The notes under the pieces were generated by a model. The model did no database searches. It worked only from the letters and a program-made list of their open reading frames with translations, and was not told the origin of the DNA. A stretch of 8,529 nt of DNA from the NCBI GenBank assembly GCA_002688185.1, contig NZCE01000021.1:1-8529 (forward strand). The letters run 5' to 3'. Below are positions 1 through 5,604 of the stretch, piece after piece (positions within the stretch are counted from its first letter, which is position 1; each line of letters begins with the position of its first letter). The position numbers and the translations under genes were made by a program. The stretch is from Spirochaetales bacterium. GTDB taxonomy: Bacteria; Spirochaetota; Spirochaetia; ARS1246.

Positions 1-92
1 AGGAAACCTAGTAATGTGGTGAAGGCCGAACCTTCTCCTCCCATACAGGGAATTTACTAGAAGACTAGAAAGATTAATACTAGACATCTGAT

Positions 93-134
93 AAGTAGTT
101 TTGGGCTTCACTGCGAGCCCGCGCAGCTACTTTT
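93..134 (+). terminator. Weak terminator-like stem-loop before the PPC protein gene
   Basis: AAGTAG (93-98) pairs with CTACTT (127-132) and is followed by only a short T run (131-134). Inside, two exclusive small stems are possible: GGGCT (103-107) with AGCCC (116-120), or CTGCG (111-115) with CGCAG (122-126), the latter stacking directly on the outer stem. It could end transcription from an upstream gene, but the U-tract is short and the stem is interrupted, so this is tentative. Confidence 0.25.
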
Positions 135-142
135 GGAATTGC

Positions 143-171
143 TGGCTAGAGCCCGTCTTATGTGCTATATT
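143..171 (+). promoter_or_regulatory. Candidate extended -10 promoter for the PPC protein gene
   Basis: TGC (163-165) directly precedes TATATT (166-171), which matches the extended -10 form TGn-TATAAT. The hexamer expected at -35 (about 143-148, TGGCTA) is poor, as is usual for extended -10 promoters. Transcription would begin near 178, giving a very short leader into the GGAGG ribosome site at 180-184. This was assigned by eye from consensus only. Confidence 0.3.
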
Positions 172-193
172 ATATTGATGGAGGCAGAAACCC

Positions 194-1813
194 ATGATAG
201 TAAAACGGCTACTTTTTTGTTTTTTGTTTATCTTGGTGACGTTCTCTCGCGTAATCGCCGACGATTACGATTTGCCTGATGAAGTGTCATTTCTCGCAGA
301 CGATATCGTATCCATGATTACTAGTTCCGTGCCGCATAGCCAGAAAGCGCCGGTATTGGTAGCGGTTCGGGGCGTTGAGATGAATGATACGGTACCGCCC
401 TTTGGGGAAAAGCTCGCAATGACGGTATCTACCAGGTTGGCAAACACCCAAGAGCCGGGCCTGCTTGTCCGCGCCCATCTTCCTGTTGATTCATACCTAT
501 CGGAGTTCTCGAGTACCGGCTACGGCGCTGAGAGCGAGGACGGATTTGACTTGGCGCCGGATTTCGTTCTGATTGGAGAGGCGTTTGAAGCGGACGGGAC
601 CCTGCATCTCCTGCTGCAACTTATCAATGTGGGCAACGAGACCATCATGAGCGGCTTAGAAGCCTCCCTTGTAATAGACCAATGGTTACACGCCCTCATG
701 CGCATCGACGGACCCGACACGGCGTCGGAGTATATCGAATCGGACAGGTTTGAGCCCGATTCACCCGATAACGCCCTCGTACTAAGTGCAGATGAAGTCG
801 TTGAAGAAAGAACAATCGGACCGGCTGGAGACAGGGATTGGTTTGTGGTGGAGGCCGAAGGGATGGACGGTAAAGCGCTGGTCAGCCTATTCACCACCGG
901 TGAAACCGACACATACATGGAAGTTTACGGTCCGGACGAGCCTGATGTATTGTTTGCGGAGAATGATGACGGTGACGATGCAAACGCTTCAGTGGGAGTG
1001 TTGATGGAAGGCGGGCAGAGAGTTTGGGTGGTCATCCGCGGATACGATGAAACGACCATCGGCCATTATACATTTCACGCTGAGATAAGCCCGTTTGAAG
1101 GTGATCCTTTGGAGCCCGATAATTCGATGGAAGACGCAAATGCGCTAAACCTCGGCTATGAAGGCGGCACCGATAGTTTTCTCATGCCGGGGACAGATGA
1201 AGACTGGTACTATGTGGATATCCTCCAGCAGCCTCGCCCCAACACGATACTCAGTATAGAAACCATTGGTGATCTTGACACCTATATGGATCTCTATAGC
1301 GAGAGCGGCATGGAGATGCTGAGCAATGATGACGGTGGAGAAGGCGATAACGCTCGTATTGACCTCTTTTTGGAATCCACGGGTCGATTCTTTGTACGGG
1401 TAAAACATTACGACGGATCAGACCAAGGAGAATATCGGATCGTCGCCGACTATTCGTCAGCCACCCCGGATGAATTCGAGCCCGATGACGGGCGCACACA
1501 GGCAAAGGAGATTCGTGCCGACGGTTCGGAGCAGCAGAAAAACTTCACCCCTGCAGATGACCAAGATTGGATTAAGTTTACCATTTCTGAAACCGGCACG
1601 GTTACTGTGAGAACTTTCGGAGATATCGATACGTACGTAAAGCTGTTCGACCGTTTGGGAAATCTTGTGGCTGAAGACGACGACAGCGGCAGCGACTACA
1701 ACGCACAGGTAGAACGGCTGCTACAGCCGGGCCAATACTTTGTACGGATCCATCAGGTGGAGGGCGATGCAGTATTTGGCGGCGAGTACGGCGTTTCCGT
1801 GCGGAAGCGGTAG
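194..1813 (+). CDS. Exported protein: FlgO/CsgG-like N-terminus plus three PPC-like repeats
   Basis: The ATG is preceded by GGAGG at 180-184, nine bases upstream. Residues 1-22 form a signal peptide (K4 R5, hydrophobic core, VIA end) with no lipobox cysteine, so the product is probably soluble in the periplasm or secreted. Residues about 30-170 have the layout of FlgO/CsgG-like domains: a V-A-V-R-G-V strand, then an F-G-E-K-L helix, then an A-P-D-F-V-L-I-G strand. Three repeats of about 120 residues follow (about 184-298, 303-421, 426-537). Each opens with EPD, carries a D-x-D-W motif, a D-T-Y-(M/V) strand and an acidic DD-G-x-NA loop, as in bacterial pre-peptidase C-terminal (PPC, DUF-type jelly roll) domains. 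No protease or other catalytic domain is attached. In this family such domains are adhesion or carrier modules; the role here is unknown. Envelope-bound or secreted binding function is inferred. The next gene starts 26 bp downstream. Confidence 0.85.
   Translation: MIVKRLLFCFLFILVTFSRVIADDYDLPDEVSFLADDIVSMITSSVPHSQKAPVLVAVRGVEMNDTVPPFGEKLAMTVSTRLANTQEPGLLVRAHLPVDSYLSEFSSTGYGAESEDGFDLAPDFVLIGEAFEADGTLHLLLQLINVGNETIMSGLEASLVIDQWLHALMRIDGPDTASEYIESDRFEPDSPDNALVLSADEVVEERTIGPAGDRDWFVVEAEGMDGKALVSLFTTGETDTYMEVYGPDEPDVLFAENDDGDDANASVGVLMEGGQRVWVVIRGYDETTIGHYTFHAEISPFEGDPLEPDNSMEDANALNLGYEGGTDSFLMPGTDEDWYYVDILQQPRPNTILSIETIGDLDTYMDLYSESGMEMLSNDDGGEGDNARIDLFLESTGRFFVRVKHYDGSDQGEYRIVADYSSATPDEFEPDDGRTQAKEIRADGSEQQKNFTPADDQDWIKFTISETGTVTVRTFGDIDTYVKLFDRLGNLVAEDDDSGSDYNAQVERLLQPGQYFVRIHQVEGDAVFGGEYGVSVRKR
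743..1804 (+). repeat. Three tandem PPC-like coding repeats (about 360 bp period)
   Basis: The repeat units lie at about 743-1087, 1100-1456 and 1469-1804 and follow each other with only short linkers. The exact nonamer GAGCCCGAT marks each start, at 752-760, 1112-1120 and 1478-1486, giving periods of 360 and 366 bp. At protein level, the conserved marks are EPD at the start, D-W near residue 30 of the unit, D-T-Y in the middle, a DD-rich loop ending in NA, and a final G-x-Y strand. The units are well diverged in sequence, so the duplication is old. Confidence 0.8.
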
Positions 1814-1839
1814 TTGACGGCGGCAAATAGCGCCGCATC

Positions 1840-2301
1840 GTGGCATGTACGTACGTGGGAAGAAAGATACTTATTCAAGCGGTTAGATATCTTTTGCTGC
1901 TTGCCGTGGCCGCCATCTCATTTGTGACTGTCATGATCGCACGTAACGCGTTCCTCACAGTTCTATCCGCGAGAAGCACCGGCGAGCATTGGCAAACGAG
2001 CTTCAAACATGAAGTTGCCGACAAGTTCTCGCTTATTATAATGGTTATCGTCGCGTTTGGTTTTGTGGTGAGCGGAGAGTTCTCGATGGCGAAAAAAAGC
2101 ACGGTTGTGTTGACGCTAATGTCTTTTGGGCGGCACGCCGCGATTTTGCTCGCCATTATTTTCATCTCTCATTCGATCTTGACCTTGATTGGCGCCACAG
2201 AAGCCGCCGGTCTATCGAGATGGCTGCTTTTGTCTCTAGAGCTCCTTGGATCCATCGGTCTGCTGGTACCATCGCTCTTGCCAATGTCCAAAAAGCAGTA
2301 G
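1840..2301 (+). CDS. Small four-helix membrane protein, function unknown
   Basis: This 153-residue product is not recognised. It has four hydrophobic segments at about 14-35, 64-79, 99-118 and 127-147. Basic residues lie before the first (R8 K9, R17) and at the C-terminus (K151 K152), which would place both ends in the cytoplasm. A polar stretch at about 42-62 would then be the largest external loop. Start choice is uncertain: GTG at 1840 gives the longest frame, and GTG at 1855 is an alternative that keeps all helices. Neither has a clear Shine-Dalgarno; a GCGGC/GCCGC hairpin (1820-1824 with 1832-1836) sits just upstream. It lies 26 bp after the PPC protein stop, so co-transcription and translational coupling are likely. 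A role tied to that exported protein, for example as a membrane partner, is only a guess. Confidence 0.72.
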   Translation: MACTYVGRKILIQAVRYLLLLAVAAISFVTVMIARNAFLTVLSARSTGEHWQTSFKHEVADKFSLIIMVIVAFGFVVSGEFSMAKKSTVVLTLMSFGRHAAILLAIIFISHSILTLIGATEAAGLSRWLLLSLELLGSIGLLVPSLLPMSKKQ

Positions 2302-2353
2302 CTGCGAGGTATGACACTCTAAAACAACGCAAATGCCTCATCTCCAATTTACA
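2302..2353. other. Short spacer between membrane protein gene and operon promoter
   Basis: No gene is visible. GAGGTAT (2306-2312) can pair with ATGCCTC (2333-2339), with one G-U, around a 20-base loop. There is no T run after it, so it is a poor terminator candidate. Read-through from the left genes into the binding-protein operon is therefore possible. Confidence 0.35.
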
Positions 2354-2382
2354 TTGCAGGCACGGGACCTTTGTGCTAAAAT
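2354..2382 (+). promoter_or_regulatory. Sigma-70-type promoter of the binding-protein/permease operon
   Basis: TTGCAG (2354-2359) is separated by 17 bases from TAAAAT (2377-2382), and TGC at 2374-2376 gives an extended -10. Transcription should start near 2389, leaving a leader of about 110 nt before the ATG at 2499. The close match in both boxes and the ideal spacing make this the best plus-strand promoter in the window. Confidence 0.6.
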
Positions 2383-2396
2383 CCGATTTACATTTC

Positions 2397-2495
2397 TTGG
2401 ACTTGCCTCGTCAGAATGAATACTCAATCTCCCTTTGTGAGGCTTAGCAGGCAAGTCTGGTAAACCAATTTAGTAAGTCCAAATTAGGAGGGACT
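2397..2495 (+). promoter_or_regulatory. Leader with mutually exclusive stems around the Shine-Dalgarno (candidate switch)
   Basis: Three pairings are visible. Stem A: 2400-2408 (GACTTGCCT) with 2449-2457 (AGGCAAGTC), nine perfect pairs, extendable by three wobble pairs. Stem B: 2397-2404 (TTGGACTT) with 2475-2482 (AAGTCCAA), eight perfect pairs, extendable to ten with one G-U. Stem C: 2476-2480 (AGTCC) with 2491-2495 (GGACT), which loops out the ribosome site AGGAGGG (2486-2492) and pairs its last two bases. A and B compete for the same 5' arm. B and C compete for 2476-2480. So A plus C would hide the ribosome site, and B would expose it. A further small stem, GCCTC (2405-2409) with GAGGC (2439-2443), also competes. 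The leader matches no riboswitch class I recognise. No terminator T-run is present, so control of translation rather than of termination is inferred. Confidence 0.4.
2416..2463 (+). CDS. Possible 15-codon leader peptide
   Basis: An ATG at 2416 opens a frame encoding MNTQSPFVRLSRQVW, ending at TAA 2461-2463, entirely inside the operon leader. It overlaps the 3' arm of leader stem A (2449-2457), so a ribosome on it would disturb that stem. No Shine-Dalgarno is visible before the ATG, and the peptide has no run of one amino acid typical of attenuation leaders. It may be chance. Confidence 0.18.
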   Translation: MNTQSPFVRLSRQVW

Positions 2496-2498
2496 ACC

Positions 2499-4526
2499 AT
2501 GAAGCGATTACTCAGCATCATTGTCGTGATGGCAATCTTAGCTCCGCTGATGTTGTTTGCCGGGGGCAGTACTGAAGTCACTGAAACTGAAACAACCAGC
2601 GCCGGCACGGCCAAAACGGGCGGATTGCCCCCAGGGCAGTACAATCTTGATGACTATGAGGCCCAGACCGGGACAAAGCTCACGTTTTCAGATTCACCAT
2701 TTCTTGACGGCAAAGGCCTGCCACCCGTGGAGGAGAGACTGCCTGACAATCCCCTCGTCATGGAAACATGGATGGAGAACGGTGTTTTCGGCGGCACGTT
2801 GACGTGGACCGAGTATACCATTGACCATGGGCACTACTTGAGACACTTAAACGCGGTAAAGCTGCTCGAGATCGCTCCGTCTGCTTCAAACCATCGATAT
2901 AACTTTGTCGGCGCAGAAGTGCAGCCGAGCGTACTCGAGAAATGGGACCAGAACGCCGATGCAACCGAGTTTACGTTTATGATTCGCAAAGGACTCAAAT
3001 GGTCAGACGGCGTGCCTGTTACCACCGAGGATGTTACATACACTTTTGAGGACTGCTATTTCAACGAGGAGATCACACCCAATTTGCCTAGCTGGCTCAG
3101 GTGGGGAGGAGAGCCGGCAGAGCTCACTGTGATTGATGACTATACGTTCAGCATTAAATTCGCAAAACCTTACGGGCTTTTCATAAGCGAGATTACCGGT
3201 TCCAACGCGGGCCGCTTTATGAGGCCAAAGCACTACATGACGCAATTTCACAAAAAGTATACCGACATATCAAAGATTCTACCCGTCATGGAGGATCAGG
3301 GCTATTCGGAGGAAGAGTGGGGCAAGTTCTACAATTCTTTTGATGCCGGCGCGAGCGACGCCGCAAACCATATCCCAACTCGGTATCCCAATGCCATAGA
3401 CTGCCCATCGTTGCATCCCTGGCATGTGGTAGATGAGCCAAATCCCGGTGAGTTCATCCTCGAGAGAAATCCCTATTATTTCAAGGTTGACCCTACCGGA
3501 AAACAGCTTCCATATATCGATAAAGGCCACAGGATTTTCGTGACGGATTTAGAAGTGATGAATGCCAAGATCGTCGCCGGCGAGACTGACCTACAATTCC
3601 AATTCATCAGATTGGGAGACTTCCCGCTGTTTAAATCTAATGAGGAGAAGGGCGGATACAAAACCATGGCACTGCCGGCATGGCAGGATCAGCTGCTGAT
3701 CTATTTCGCATCTCTGACGCCGGAGGATCCAGTGTACGCAGAGGTCGTTCAGGATAAGCGATTCCGACAAGCTTTGTCTCTCGCCATCGACCGGGAAGAG
3801 GTGAAGAAGTCAGTATTCCTGGATTTTGGCCGAGTCGCACAATACGCACCTCCCAAGGGTTCGGATGTGTGGGAACAGTACATGGATGACGCCTACGTCG
3901 AATACGATCCCGACAAGGCCAATCAGCTCCTCGACGAGATGGGATTGAAGTGGGATGATAAAAAGGAGTATCGGCTCCTTCCCGACGGAAGACGACTCAC
4001 CATACCGTTCACCTACTATGAGGTAACTCCTACGGCTACACCCGGCGCGGAGCTATTCCCTGAGTTTATGACTCCAATCGGTGTTGATTGCCAGATCAAG
4101 CAGGTTGACGGCCGGCTCTATTGGAGCCAGAATCAGGCCGGTGAGATACACTTTGCCGACTGGTGGCTTCCGGTGCAGTACATGCACATCTATGGCCCGG
4201 CGTTCTTTAGCGTCACGGCCTTCGGCTGGAATACTTGGATCAACACCCAGGGAGAGAGCGGTGTCGAGCCCCCGGAAGACGTAAAACGTCTGTATGAGCT
4301 CAAGGAAATCATGCAGTCAACCGGTGATCCCGCCGAAAGGCTGAGAGCTCACAAAGAGATCTGGGAAAGTCAGGCCGAGAATGTCTGGGTGATCGGTACA
4401 GTGGCCGCGGCGCCAGTGCCCTTTGTCTACAACAAAAACCTCGGGAACATCGAAATTGCAGAAGAATGGGGTTTTTATTCGGTAGTCGTCGGTGATTTTG
4501 CAGAGCAGTGGTACTGGAAACAGTAG
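2499..4526 (+). CDS. Large periplasmic solute-binding protein, family 5 (peptide/oligosaccharide type)
   Basis: This protein would capture a solute in the periplasm and deliver it to the two permeases encoded next. The start is fixed by AGGAGGG at 2486-2492, seven bases before ATG. Residues 1-21 form a signal peptide ending LFA, then GGSTE and a Thr/Glu-rich linker to about residue 40. There is no lipobox cysteine; the first cysteine is residue 186. Family 5 (SBP_bac_5) marks are FTFMIRKGLKWSDG (158-171) followed by T-x-E-D-V, RNPYYFKVD..GKQLPYID (323-341), FRQALSLAIDR (422-432) and YDPDKANQLLDEMG (469-482). At 675 residues it is longer than OppA or DppA (about 540) and belongs to the long subgroup also found in thermophiles and rhizobia. 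In Thermotoga, relatives bind oligosaccharides as well as peptides, so the substrate is open. Expression may be controlled by the structured leader. Confidence 0.93.
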   Translation: MKRLLSIIVVMAILAPLMLFAGGSTEVTETETTSAGTAKTGGLPPGQYNLDDYEAQTGTKLTFSDSPFLDGKGLPPVEERLPDNPLVMETWMENGVFGGTLTWTEYTIDHGHYLRHLNAVKLLEIAPSASNHRYNFVGAEVQPSVLEKWDQNADATEFTFMIRKGLKWSDGVPVTTEDVTYTFEDCYFNEEITPNLPSWLRWGGEPAELTVIDDYTFSIKFAKPYGLFISEITGSNAGRFMRPKHYMTQFHKKYTDISKILPVMEDQGYSEEEWGKFYNSFDAGASDAANHIPTRYPNAIDCPSLHPWHVVDEPNPGEFILERNPYYFKVDPTGKQLPYIDKGHRIFVTDLEVMNAKIVAGETDLQFQFIRLGDFPLFKSNEEKGGYKTMALPAWQDQLLIYFASLTPEDPVYAEVVQDKRFRQALSLAIDREEVKKSVFLDFGRVAQYAPPKGSDVWEQYMDDAYVEYDPDKANQLLDEMGLKWDDKKEYRLLPDGRRLTIPFTYYEVTPTATPGAELFPEFMTPIGVDCQIKQVDGRLYWSQNQAGEIHFADWWLPVQYMHIYGPAFFSVTAFGWNTWINTQGESGVEPPEDVKRLYELKEIMQSTGDPAERLRAHKEIWESQAENVWVIGTVAAAPVPFVYNKNLGNIEIAEEWGFYSVVVGDFAEQWYWKQ

Positions 4527-4556
4527 CTTCGCTGTATAAAATACGTACATGATTAT

Positions 4557-4586
4557 TGGGAGCACTGGGATGGCCCGGTGCTCCCA
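4557..4586 (+). promoter_or_regulatory. Strong intercistronic stem-loop after the binding-protein gene
   Basis: TGGGAGCAC (4557-4565) pairs perfectly with GTGCTCCCA (4578-4586). Inside, a U-G pair (4566/4577) and GGG (4567-4569) with CCC (4574-4576) extend the helix to 13 pairs, closed by the tetraloop ATGG (4570-4573). The bases after it are TTCATAGG, not a T run, so it is not a standard terminator. Such hairpins between a binding-protein gene and its permease genes are known to protect the upstream mRNA or reduce read-through, giving excess binding protein over permease. That role is inferred here. Confidence 0.65.
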
Positions 4587-4605
4587 TTCATAGGTAGACG
4601 CGGGT

Positions 4606-5601
4606 ATGCTGAGCTACATTCTACGTCGTTTTATTTACATGTTGATTATGCTCGCCTTTATGTCTCTGGTAGCTTTTGTCATTATTCAGTTGCCGCCTGG
4701 AGACTATCTCACCATGTATGTGCGGCAGCTCGAAGCTACCGGACAGCCCCTTGATGAATCTGAGATAGAATCTCTCAAACGCCAATACGGGTTGGATCAA
4801 CCGATGTACGTCCGATATTTCAAATGGGTAGGCGGCATGTTCCACGGGGATTTTGGCCGTTCCGTACAGTGGCACAAATCCGTCATCAACCTCGTGGGGG
4901 AACGTCTGATACTTACGATCACGATAAGCATCGTTACGATTGTCTTTACATATATCGTGTCGATCCTCATCGGGATCTACTCCGCGACGCATCAGTATTC
5001 CTTTTTTGATTATGCGTTTACCGTGGTAGGATTCGTGGGCCTTGCTACGCCCAATTTCCTCTTAGCCTTGGTGCTGATGATTTTATTCAATAATGCGTTT
5101 GGCCTGAGCATCGGTGGGCTTTTCTCACCCGAGTACTCAACTGCCGGGTGGAGCCTTGGCAAAGTATGGGATATGATTAAGCACCTGCCGGTGCCGATAA
5201 TCGTCGTCGGTACCGCAGGAACCGCCGGCTTGATCCGCGTTATGCGCGGCATGCTTCTCGATGAGCTGCGCAAGCAGTATGTAATCACCGCTCGCACAAA
5301 GGGGCTTTCCGAGGGCAAACTTTTATACGAGTATCCGGTGCGTGTGGCACTCAATCCCATAATCAGTACTATCGGGTGGGTACTCCCGGCGATAGTATCC
5401 GGTAGTACCATCACTGCCATGGTACTCAGCCTCCCCACCGTAGGTCCATTGCTGTTTCGGGCGCTTATGACAGAGGACATGTATCTCGCTGGAACCATCG
5501 TGATGTTTCTCTGCTTTCTGACAATTGTGGGCATGTTTGTATCGGATATGCTGTTGGCCTCCCTGGACCCGAGAATCCGCTTTGAAAAGGCAAAGACGTA
5601 A
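4606..5601 (+). CDS. ABC importer permease, OppB/DppB class
   Basis: This inner-membrane subunit would form half of the translocation channel with the next gene's product. The start MLSYILRRF is typical for the class; TAGGTAG at 4591-4597 is a modest ribosome site. Residues 9-29 are the first helix, followed by a periplasmic stretch with YGLDQPMYVRY (61-71) and the class signature DFGRSV (82-87). Further helices lie at about 104-126, 136-162, 195-214, 254-277 and 298-320. The cytoplasmic ATPase-contact (EAA) loop is at about 218-251, with ITARTKG (227-233) and NPI (250-252) as its clearest marks. The length of 331 residues is normal. It lies 79 bp after the binding-protein gene, across a stem-loop, and three bases before the second permease gene. 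Confidence 0.95.
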   Translation: MLSYILRRFIYMLIMLAFMSLVAFVIIQLPPGDYLTMYVRQLEATGQPLDESEIESLKRQYGLDQPMYVRYFKWVGGMFHGDFGRSVQWHKSVINLVGERLILTITISIVTIVFTYIVSILIGIYSATHQYSFFDYAFTVVGFVGLATPNFLLALVLMILFNNAFGLSIGGLFSPEYSTAGWSLGKVWDMIKHLPVPIIVVGTAGTAGLIRVMRGMLLDELRKQYVITARTKGLSEGKLLYEYPVRVALNPIISTIGWVLPAIVSGSTITAMVLSLPTVGPLLFRALMTEDMYLAGTIVMFLCFLTIVGMFVSDMLLASLDPRIRFEKAKT

Positions 5602-5604
5602 CGT

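Larger units (their letters stand above)
1..193. other. Non-coding left edge with inverted and tandem repeats
   Basis: I see no convincing complete gene here. One forward frame is open from base 1 to a TAG at 58-60, which could be the last 19 codons of an upstream gene, but nothing in it is recognisable. CTAGTAA at 8-14 is perfectly inverted as TTACTAG at 54-60. Between the arms, GAAGG (21-25) and CCTTC (31-35) can form a small inner hairpin. ACTAGAAG at 56-63 is followed directly by ACTAGAAA at 64-71. The tetramer CTAG occurs five times (8, 57, 65, 80, 146), which is dense for a word that is scarce in many bacterial genomes. The segment could be the end of a structured RNA or a mobile-element edge; I cannot assign it. 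Confidence 0.4.

Noticed and set aside
1..60. Possible C-terminus of an upstream gene ending at TAG 58-60
   Set aside because: Only 19 codons are visible with no recognisable sequence, and the same bases form the inverted repeat; not enough to call a gene.
520..918. A 132-codon minus-strand open frame opposite the PPC protein gene
   Set aside because: Its serine-rich, low-complexity product is what the complement of an acidic repeat gene gives; the plus-strand gene has a signal peptide, ribosome site and domains.
2220..2447. A 75-codon plus-strand frame spanning the end of the membrane protein gene and the leader
   Set aside because: It begins inside another gene in a different frame, has no ribosome site, and crosses the predicted promoter and leader stems.
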